A stretch of DNA of 64,000 bases from Bolinopsis microptera (Eukaryota > Ctenophora > Tentaculata > Lobata > Bolinopsidae): NCBI RefSeq assembly GCF_026151205.1, contig NC_087074.1, positions 620,001-684,000 of the forward strand. Reading direction: 5' to 3'. The translations under genes and the position numbers were made by a program. The notes beneath the pieces are model-generated. The model was given only the letters and a program-made list of their open reading frames with translations. It made no database searches and was not told the origin of the DNA. Shown here in pieces: positions 36,501 to 48,500 of this stretch (position 1 is the first letter of the stretch; each line of letters begins with the position of its first letter).

Positions 36501-39500
36501 TACAGTAGGTATACAGGTAGTAGTAGTATTATAGTACAGTAGTAGTACAGTAGTGGTAGTATTATAGTACAGTAGTAGTACAGTAGTAGTAGTATTATAG
36601 TACAGTAGTAGTACAGTAGTAGTACAGTAGTAGTAGTATTATAGTACAGTAGTAGTACAGTAGTAGTAGTATTATAGTACAGTAGTAGTACAGTAGTAGT
36701 AGTATTATAGTACAGTAGTAGTACAGTAGTAGTAGTATTAAAGTACAGTAGTAGTACAGTAGTAGTAGTATTCATATTAATGAATTTAAAAGGTAGTCTG
36801 TTAAAGCAACGTAAAAATTCTGCAAATGAGCACATCTACAAAACAGTTCCATGTTCCATGTTAGTTCCACACGTTAAAGACCATGTATTGTTTTTTTGTA
36901 TATTAGAGCTTCAGCCACAGGTAGGTTGGTCTGCACGGAGCCCCACAGTTTCAATTCCTTGTTTAACTAGCCGTACAGCAAGGATATCCACTGTGCTCAC
37001 CATAATCAAAGACGATGATGTTATGAAGCAAACAATCCTAGTATTTGGCTTGGTTCTGCTGTGCAGGTTATCTGACCAAGGTAAAGATTGTCATGTTAAT
37101 TGTAGTAGCTTTAATTTTAGACAGTTCTTGAATTTATTATTATTATCTGCTACACTGCTACAGTCTAAAGCAAGCGAAAGTGTTTTCAATATACTATTTT
37201 TATGTGCAATCAATTTTAAACGTCATTTACTTCAGGACTACTGTGGCCTTCAGTGAGGATAACGCCGGTAGCAGCACAACAATCTAGCATATTACCAGGT
37301 CACGAGGCAGGATATGCTATAGATAACGACTTAAAGACCTACGCAGAAGTAACAAAAGATGGTTCACAGTGGTTGAGGGTGGACCTGGGAGGTATCTACT
37401 GCATCGACCAGGTTAGAATGAGTCACGTGACCAGGTTAGAATGGATCACGTGACCAGGTTAGAACGAGTCACGTGGAATAAACCAAGGAGGCCTTTAAAA
37501 CAATATGTGCAAAAATTGTGATAGAAATAATATATATCGGGTAAAGAATATAATTAGTTAACAATCCGTATCCCCTCCAGGTTGTCTGGTACCGTGGTAA
37601 CAAAACAGAGAGTAACCTAGAGCCCCGGATATACTCCTGCTCAAAGGAGGATTGTACTTGTGAAGGGAGTCACTGTAATGTCTTCCCACTGTCTGTCTAC
37701 TTATTCAATATTAAGTTTTACCAGCACAGCCCAAACAGAAGAGGAGGAACTCTGGAGTGTAAGATCGGAGACTCGGTTAAAGTTATGGTTAACTCTACCA
37801 AAACTGTTGTCTTGCGGGTGTATGAGATGGTGGTTACTGCTATACAAGGTTCGTTAACACTACAAGTGTCACCCCCCCCCACAACAAGTGTCACCCCCCC
37901 ACTACAAGTGTCACCCCCCCCCCACTACAAGTGTCACCCCCCCCACTACAAGTGTCACCCCCACACTACTACAAGTGTCACCCCCCCCCCCCCACTTCAA
38001 GTGTCACCCCCCCCCCCCACTACAAGTGTCACCCCCCCCACTACAAGTGTAACCCCCCCCATGCCACTACAAGTGTCACACCCCCCCCCCACTACAAGTG
38101 TCACCCCCCCACTACAAGTGTAACCCCCCCAACTACAAGTGTCACCCCCCCCCACTACAAGTGTAACCCCCCCCCCACTACAAGTGTTACCCCCCCCCAA
38201 CTACAAGTGGCACCCCCCACTACAAGTGTCACCCCCCCCCACTACAAGTGTCACCCCCCCCCCCACTACAAGTGTCACCCCCCCACTACTACAAGTGTCA
38301 CCCCCCCCCACTTCAAGTGTCACCCCCCCACTACAAGTGTCACCCCCCCCCACTACAAGTGTCACCCCCCACTACAAGTGTAACCCCCCCACTACAAGTA
38401 TAACCCCCCCCCCCCACAACAAGTGTCACCCCACCCCCCCCGCCCCCCCCCCCCACTACAAGTGTCACCCCCCCCCACTACAAGTGTCACCCCCCCACTA
38501 CAAGTGTCACCCCACCCCCCCCCCCCCCGCCCCCCCCCACTACAAGTGTCACCCCCCCCCACTACAAGTGTCACCCCCCCCCCCACTACAAGTGTCACCC
38601 CCCCCCCACTACAAGTGTCACCCCCCCACTACTACAAGTGTCACCCCCCCCCCACTTCAAGTGTCACCCCCCCCACTACAAGTGTCACCCCCCCCCACTA
38701 CAAGTGTAACCCCCCCAACTACAAGTGTCACCCCCCCCCCCCCCACTACAAGTGTCACCCCCCCACTACAAGTGTCACCCCCCCACTACAAGTGTAACCC
38801 CCCCCCCCCACTACAAGTGTCACCCCCCCCCCCCCCCCACTACAAGTGTCACCCCCCCCCCCACTACAAGTGTCACCCCCCCCCCCACTACAAGTGTCAC
38901 CCCCCCCCCCCACTACAAGTGTAACCCCCCCACTACAAGTGTAACCCCCCCACTACAAGTGTCACCCCCCCCCACTACAAGTGTCATCACCCCCCCCCCC
39001 CCCCCCCAACTAAAAATAAACCCATCTACCCAACAGTGGCGGCGTGCACCACTGCTACCCAAACACTCACAGATCTAAAAACAAAACCATTTTTGAAAGA
39101 TTTAAAAAAACACCACCATTGAAAAATCATAAATGCAATCGCATATTCCGAACGTTCAATATTGTACAGTAAAAGAGTTAAGGAACATCAGCTTTATTTT
39201 TAACTCAGATATCAATACCGTAATTTTGAGGGGAACAATTAATTTTACAAGTCATGTGACCAGGTTACAAAATAGACATTTGTGGACGGTCCAAGACAAA
39301 ATCTAGTGAGTGTAAGCTTTAATTAGATTGAGTGTCAGACGAGTCGATTATGAGTATTTTTATCGCGAAATCTTTGCATGCAACAATCAACCACAGATGA
39401 TCTAATCTATGAATATTTAAATTGGCAGTGTAATTAAAGGTACATACCTCTGGTGCAATGTAATTGGGCGTGCCCTCAGGTTGCTTGATTATCATACTGG

Positions 39501-42500
39501 TAACCTCGTCTTGTATCATTTGACTGATACCAAAGTCAATCAGCTTCAATTTCCCTTTCACTAACATAAAGTTCTGAGGTTTCAAATCCTGCAAGAATAC
39601 ATAATATTTTAGAGCCGAGCGTGCTTAAAATCAGATGTTGTAAATTTAACAAATGTTTTGACAATCTTAAACCTACACAATATAATGACAGCACAAACCT
39701 TGTGGACTATGCTATAACAAACCTTGTGGACTATGCTATAACAAACCTTGTGGACTATGCTATAACAAACCTTGTGGACTATGCTATAACAAACCTTGTG
39801 GACTATGCTATAACAAACCTTGTGGACTATCCTATAACAAACCTTGTGGACTATGCTATAACAAACCTTGTGAACTATGCTATAACATACCTTGTGGACT
39901 ATGCTATAACAAACCTTGTGGACTATGCTATAACAAACCTTGTGGACTATGCTATAACAAACCTTGTGGACTATGCTATAACAAACCTTGTGGACTATGC
40001 TATAACAAACCTTGTGGACTATGCTATAACAAACCTTGTGGACTATGCTATAACAAACCTTGTGGACTATGCTATAACAAACCTTGTGGACTATGCTATA
40101 ACAAACCTTGTGGACTATGCTATAACAAACCTTGTGAGTTGTGAACTATGCTATAACAAACCTTGTGGACTATGCTATAACAAACCTTGTGGACTATGCT
40201 ATAACAAACCTTGTGGACTATGCTATAACAAACCTTGTGGACTATGCTATAACAAACCTTGTGGACTATGCTATAACAAACCTTGTGGACTAAGCTATAA
40301 CAAACCTTGTGGACTATGCTATAACAAACCTTGTGGACTATGCTATAACAAACCTTGTGGACTATGCTATAACAAACCTTGTGGACTATGCTATAACTCT
40401 ATAACAAACCTTGTGGACTATGCTATAACAAACCTTGTGGACTATGCTATGGGAGTGTATACAGTGGACTGCTCGCAACATCTGCTGCCACAACAAGCAC
40501 ACCTCGTAATAGGACTGCTTGCAGGGCGACTTTACAAGCCAAGGCGTCTGCTGCATGTAGGTGTGCAGATCTGTCTCTCCAAACTCCAGTACCATACTCA
40601 GACGACAGCGCTCTACTCTAAACTGGGATACAGATATTGTTAGCTTGTACCATACTCAGACGACAGCGCTCTACTCTAAACTGGGATACAGAGATTGTTA
40701 GCTTGTACCATACTCAGACGACAGCGCTCTACTCTAAACTGGGATACAGATATTGTTAGCTTGTACCATACTCAGACGACAGCGCTCTACTCTAAACTGG
40801 GATACAGATATTGTTAGCTTGTACCATACTCAGACGACAGTGTTCTACTCTAAACTGGGATATAGATATTGTTAGCTTGTACCATACTCAGACGACAGCG
40901 CTCTACTCTAAACTGGGATACAGATATTGTTAGCTTGTACCATACTCAGACGACAGCGCTCTACTCTAAACTGGGATATAGATATTGTTAGCTTGTACCA
41001 TACTCAGACGACAGCGCTCTACTCTAAACTGGGATACAGATATTGTTAGCTTGTACCATACTCAGACGACAGTGCTCTTCTCTAAACTGGGATACAGATA
41101 TTGTTAGCGTGTACCATACTCAGACGACAGCGCTCTACTCTAAACTGGGATCTACAGATATTGTTAGCTTGTACCATACTCAGACGACAGCGCTCTACTC
41201 TAAACTGGGATACAGATATTGTTAGCTTGTACCATACTCAGACGACAGCGCTCTACTCTAAACTGGGATACAGATATTGTCAGGATGTACCATACTCAGA
41301 CGACAGCGCTCTACTCTAAACTGGGATACAGATATTGTTCGCTTGTACCATACTCAGACGACAGCGCTCTACTCTAAACTGGGATACAGATATTGTTAGC
41401 TTGTACCATACTCAGACGGACAGCGCTCTACTCTAAACTGGGATACAGATATATTGTTAGCTTGTACCATACTCAGACGACAGCGCTCTACTCTAAACTG
41501 GGATACAGATATATTGTTAGCTTGTACCATACTCAGTACGACAGCGCTCTACTCTAAACTCTGGGATACAGATATTGTTAGCTTGTACCATACTCAGACG
41601 ACAGTGCTCTACTCTAAACTGGGGATACAGATATTGTTAGCTTGTACCATACTCAGACGACAGTGTTCTACTCTAAACTGGGATACAGATATTGTTAGCT
41701 TGTACCATACTCAGACGACAGCGCTCTACTGTAAACTGGGATACAGATATTGTTAGCTTGTACCATACTCAGACGACAGCGCTCTACTCTAAACTAGGAT
41801 ACAGATATTGTTTAGCTTGTACCATACTCAGACGACAGCGCTCTACTCTAAACTGGATACAGATATTGTTAGCTTGTACCATACTCAGACGACAGCGCTC
41901 TACTGTAAACTGGATACAGATATTGTTAGCTTGTACCATACTCAGACGACAGCGCTCTACTCTAGACTGGGATACAGATATTGTTAGCTTGTACCATACT
42001 CAGACGACAGTGCTCTACTCTAAACCTGGGATACAGGTATTGTTAGCTTGTACCATACTCAGACGACAGCGCTCTACTCTAAACTGGGATACAGATATTG
42101 TTAGCTTGTACCATACTCAGACGACAGTGCTCTACTCTAAACTGGGATACAGATTTTGTTAGCTTGTACCATACTCAGACGACAGTGCTCTACTCTAAAC
42201 TGGGATACAGATATTGTTAGCTTGTACCATACTCAGACGACAGTGCTCTACTCTAAACTGGGATACAGATATTGTTAGCTTGTACCATACTCAGACGACA
42301 GTGTTCTACTCTAAACTGGGATACAGATATTGTTAGCTTGTACCATACTCAGACGACAGCGCTCTACTCTAGACTGGGATTACAGATATTGTTAGCTTGT
42401 ACCATACTCAGACGACAGTGCTCTACTCTAAACTGGGATACAGATATTGTTAGCTTGTACCATACTCAGACGACAGCGCTCTACTCTAAACTGGGATACA

Positions 42501-45500
42501 GATATTGTTAGCTTGTACCATACTCAGACGACAGGCGCTCTACTCTAAACTGGGATACAGATATTGTTAGCTTGTGCCATACTCAGACGACAGCGCTCTA
42601 CTCTAAACTGGGATACAGATATTGTTAGCTTGTACCATACTCAGACGACAGCGCTCTACTGTAAACTGGGATACAGATATTGTTAGCTTGTACCATACTC
42701 AGACGACAGCGCTCTACTCTAAACTGGGATACAGATATTGTTAGCTTGTACCATACTCAGACGACAGCGCTCTACTCTAAACTGGGATACTGATATTGTT
42801 AGCTTGTACCATACTCAGACGACAGCGCTCTACTCTAAACTGGGATACAGATATTGTTAGCTTGTACCATACTCAGACGACAGTGCTCTACTCTAAACTG
42901 GGATACAGTAAGGTTTTTTTTTTACAAATGTCTCAGACCCATAGCTAGATCTGTGAATTTTAGGCAGACCCACTCGACAGCGGCCAAATTTTGCGCATTA
43001 TGAGCCCCAAGCCCGATACCCACTTTGCCTCCCAATTATATTATCATCTCGTAACTTCATAATGAAGGTTCCGTTATTCATTTAAAGATTAAGTTTTTTC
43101 GATTCTCGGCACGTAGCCCGACACGACACGTAGCCGGGGCGAAGCTTCTTTGGTTGGCTAGGGAGGGGGGAAGGCGCAGCCCCCCCAGAAAATTTTTGAG
43201 AAATTATGTGTTTTAGACGACATTTGGCTTTAAAGAAATTTTTAGGACAGTAATAATCAGACATCACAATAATACAAAGTTGGGGGGCTAGGGGGGCGCA
43301 GCCCTGGCCTTCGGAAAATTTTTGAGAAATAGGGTGTTCCAGACGACATTTGTAGGACAGCAATAATCAGACATTACAATAATACAAGGTTGGTGGGCTG
43401 GGGGGGGGGGGGGGGGCGCAACCCCCGGAAAATTTTTGAGAAATAGGGTGATTCAGACGACATTTGGCATTAAAGAAATTTGTAGGAGAGCAATAATCAT
43501 ACATCAGAATAATATAAAGTTGGTGGGCTAGGGGAGCGAACCCCCAGGAAAATTTTTGAGAAATAGGGTGATTAAAACGGCATTTGGCATTAAAGAAATT
43601 TGGGGATAGTAATAATCAGACATCACAATAATATAAAGTTGGGGGGCCGGGGGGGGGGGGGGGGGGGCGCAGCCCCCCAGAAAATTTTTGAGAAATAATG
43701 TGTTTTAGACGACATTTGGCATTAAAGAAATTTGTAGGACAGTAATAATCAGACATCACAATAATCTAATAATACAAAGTTGGGAGGCTAGGGGGGCGCA
43801 CCCCCCGGAAAATTTTTGAGAAATAGGGTGATTCAGACGACATTAGGCATTAAAGAAATTAGTAGGGCAGTAATAATCCTGAGACATCACAATAATATAA
43901 AGTTGGTTGGCTAGGGAGGGGGGGGGGGGGGCGCAGCCAATCAGAAAATTTTTGAGAAATTATGTGTTTTAGACGACATTTGACATTAAAGAAATTTGTA
44001 GGACAGTAATTATAATCAGACATCACAATAATAAGTTGGAGGGCTAGGCAGGCGCAGCCCTGGCCTTCGGAAACTTTTTGAGAAATAGGGTGTTCCAGAC
44101 GACATTTGTGGGACAGCAATAATCAGACATTACAATAATACAAGGTTGGTGGGCTGGGGGGGTGGGCGCAGTAATAATCAGACATCACAATAATATAAAG
44201 TTGGGGGACTGGGGGGGGGGGGGGGCGCAGCCCCCAAGAAAATTTTTAGAAATTATTTGTTTTAGACGACATTAGGCATTAAAGAAATTTGTAGGACGGC
44301 GATAATACAAAGTTGGGGGTGCAGCCCCCGGAAAATTTTTGAGAAATAGGGTGTTCCAGACGACATTTGTGAGACAGCAATAATCAGACATTACAATAAT
44401 ACAAGATTGGTGGGCTGGGGGGGGGGCGCAGTAATAATCAGACATCACAATAATATAAAGTTGGGGGACTGGGGGGGGGGGGGGGGCGCAGCCCCCAAGA
44501 AAATTTTTAGAAATTATTTGTTTTAGACGACATTAGGCATTAAAGAAATTTGTAGGACGGCGATAATACAAAGTTGGGGGTGCAGCCCCCGGAAAATTTT
44601 TGAGAAATAGGGTGTTTCAGACGACATTTGGCATTAGAAATTTGTAATTTCAGACATCACAATAATACAAAGTTGGGGGCTAGGGGGGAACTCAGTACTT
44701 GTCACATTGAATAAGTACATATTGTATAGTGGGATTTGGGAATAATTTACGAAATGCTAAAGTCGATTGCCTGTCGTGTCGTTTAATCAAACAGTCATAA
44801 ACACAGCCCACTTACCAGGCGACCATTGCATGGGGACTAGGGGGCTTATTTTTTTTGGGGTTCAATTTTTTTCCGGGGGTCTTCCCCTTGGCTACGTGTC
44901 TGCATTCTAGTTGCCAGACCCACTCTATTAGAGTGCAGACTCAACATTTTGGTTGCCAGACCCACTATTCTAGAGTCCAGACCCACAATTCTGGTTGTCA
45001 TATCTCCTATATTCTAGTTCATAGACCCCCAATTCTGGTTGACAGAGTGAAGAATTACCATTCTGGTTGCCAGATTCACTCTTCTAGAGAGGAGACCCAC
45101 TCTTCTAGTAGGTACAGAGTCAAGACCCACTATTCTAAAATGCAGACCCACCATTCTGGTTGCCAGACCCACTCTTCTGAGGCGAAGACCTACCATTCTG
45201 GTTGCCAGCCCCACTCTTCTAGAGTGTAGACGCACCATTCCGATTGCCAGACCCACTATTCTTGAGTGAACACCCACCTTTCGGGTTGCCGGACCCACTA
45301 TTCTAGACTCTAGACTCCAGACGCACAATTCTGGTTGCCATATATCCTATATTCTAGTTTAGACCCCCAATTCTGGTTGACACTTGACAGAGTGTAGACT
45401 TACCATTCTGGTTGCCAGACCCACTCTTCTAGAGTGAAGACCCACTATTCTAGAATTCTTACCCACCATTCTTGTTGCCAGACCCACTCTTAGCTAGAGT

Positions 45501-48500
45501 GAAGACCCACTATTCAAGAATTCTGACCCACCATTCTTGTTTCCAGACCCACTACCCTAAGGTGCAGACCCACCATTCTGATTGCCAGACTCACTCATCT
45601 TGATTCCCTTGATTGCCGACCCACTATTCTGGTTGCCAGACCCACTCTTATAGATTGCAGACACACCAATCTAGTTGCCAGACCCACTCTTCTAAAGTGT
45701 AGACCCACCTATTATTCTAGAGTGAAGACCCACCATTCGGGTTGTCAGACTCACTCTTCAAGGGTGTACGTACACCCACCATTCTGGTTGCCAGACCAAC
45801 TTCTAGATTGCAGACCCACCATTCCAGCTGCCAGACCCTCTCTTCTCAAGTCCAGACCCACTACTCTGGTTGTCAGACCCATTCTTCAAGGGTGTACGTA
45901 CACCCACCATTCTGGTTGCCAGACCAACTTCTAGATTGCAGACCCACCATTCCAGCTGCCAGACCCACCACTCGGGTTGTCAGACCCACTCTTCAAGGGT
46001 GTACGTACACCCACCATTCTGGTTGCCAGACCAACTTCTAGATTGCAGACCCACCATTCCAGCTGCCAGACCCACTCATCTCAAGTGCATATCTACCACT
46101 CTGGTTGTCAGACCCACTCTTTAAGGGTGCAGACTGCAGACCGACCGTTCTGGTTGCCAGACCCACTTATAGATTGCAGACCCAACATTCTAGCTGCCAG
46201 ACCCACTCTTCTCAAGTGCAGACCCACCACTCTGGTTGTCAGACCCACTCTTGATCTTGAAGCCTGAAGGGTGCAGACCCACCATTCTGGTTGTTAGACC
46301 AACTTCTAGATTGCAGACCCACCATTCCAGCTGCCAGACCCACACTTCTCAAGTGCAGATCTACCACTCTGGTTGTCAGACCCACTCTTTAAGCCTGAAG
46401 GGTGCAGACCCACCATTCATGTTGCCAGACCCACGTCTAGATTGCAGACCCACCATTCTAACTGCCAGACCCACTTCTAGATTGCAGACCCAACATTCTA
46501 GCTGCCAGACCCACTCTTCTCAAGTGCAGACCCACCACACTGGTTGTCAGACCCACTCTTCAAGGGTGCAGACCCACCACTCTGGTTGTCAGACCCACTC
46601 TTCAAGGGTGTACGTACACCCACCATTCTGGTTGCCGGACCCACTTCTAGATTGCAGACCCACCATTCCAGCTGCCAGACCCACTCTTCTCAAGTTCAGA
46701 CCCACCACTCGGGTTGTCAGACCCACTCTTCAAGGGTGTACGTACACCCACTATTCTGGTTGCCAGACCAACTTATAGATTGCAGTCCCACCATTCCAGC
46801 TGCCAGTTGAGTGCCAGACCCACTCTTCTCAAGTCCATACCCACCATTCTGGTTGTCAGACCCACTCTTAAAGGGTGCAGACTCACCATTTAGCGGCCAG
46901 ACCCACGCTTCTCAAGTGCAGACCCACCACTCTGGTTGCCGGACCCACTCTTCTAGAGTGAAGACTCATTATTCTCGAATGCAGATCCACAATTCTGTTG
47001 CTAGACCAACTTCTAGATTGCAGACCCACCATTCCAGCCGCCAGACCCACTCTTCTCAAGTGCAGACCCACCATTCTGGTTGTCAGACCCACTCTTCTAG
47101 AGTGAAGACTCATTATTCTCGAATGCAGATCCACAATTCTGGTTGCTAGACCAACTTCTAGATTGCAGACCCACCATTCCAGCCGCAAGAACCACTCTTC
47201 TCAAGTGCAGACCCACCATTCTGGTTGTCAGACCCACTCTTCAAGGGTGTAGACCCACAATTCTGGTTAACAGACCCACTTCTAGATTGCATACCCACCA
47301 TTCTAGCTGCCAGACCCACTATTCTCAAGTGCACACCCACCACTCTGGTTGTCAGACCACTCTTTAAGGGTACAGACCCATCATTCTGGTTGCCAGACCC
47401 ACTTCTAGATTGCAGACCCACCATTCTAGCGGCCAGACCCACTCTTCTCAAGTGCAGACCCACCACTCTAGGCAACAGGGGTGAATAATATCAACAAATG
47501 GGTCACGAAATCCTCTCCGAACCTCCACGTGGTGTGGCCTGGTTGGCACTAACGGGTGGTGTGCTCTCTTGTTGAGTACAAAGGTTGGGCCTTGCCAACT
47601 CAAAGTTCCCATAGGAACCAGGAAGTCAACACTAACAGCTACCAAGCACCAGGAAATTTCTCTTTCAGATATCAGGTTACAAGATAGTACACACACAAAT
47701 GACGATACATTGGACATTCCTGGTGATTTAGTAGCTCTAAGAGCTACTAAATCACCAGGAAATTCTCTTTCAGCTTTCAGGTCCCATCGAAGTCACCCAC
47801 CACAGAGCTAGGGATTCCAATTCGCTCATCCTGACTACAAGGACACACTGATATTGAGTAGTCCTGGCACTTCTCCCTCCAGTAACCACTTTTCAGGTCT
47901 TTTCAGTTAAAACAGCTAATGCGTAAGGGCTGACACACGCTAGACACAGGCTCGTGATAAGACAGAATTAGGGATTTAAACTCTGACTACGAGGACACAC
48001 TGATAGCGAGAATTCCTGACACTTCTTCCTCCAGTAACCACTTTTCAGGGGACCGGGTTAGCTTTGCCACACTCTTCATTGAAGTGTGACTGGACGCTCT
48101 ACAATCATCTAGTAGCAGCAGAGTTTGACTGACACCCTTACTGGTTCTATTCAGTTTCTACAGCGGAAGATCTCAACACTCGAAAACAGTTCATCTCGGA
48201 CATCCTGCAGAGCTGCTTTTTCACAGCCTGCCCCATTACACGGGGAACCCTTAGATCTACAGTACCCTGGTGGCGAGCATAGCTCACTAAAGCATAGTGG
48301 ACCTCTTTAGTTCTGAGACGCAAAGCTAACCGGATCAGGAATAAACATCAATGCAATGCTTAGGGGATGCAAATAGAACATACAATGTTTATCGAATGCA
48401 TTACTCAATCTTTTGATTCATTTTTTTAGCTCGACGTTACATGGTAACATTTCAGGACTGACATTCCTCCTTCAGGTTAATTGAGGAAATCATACCCGCT

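Noticed and set aside
37785..39078. Several proline-rich open frames up to 261 codons
   Set aside because: They come from the poly-C/ACTACAAGTGTCAC array in all three frames; composition alone explains them.
39621..40643. 340-codon frame with NLVDYAIT repeats on the + strand
   Set aside because: It is the antisense of the TTK 24-bp donor array and the kinase exon.
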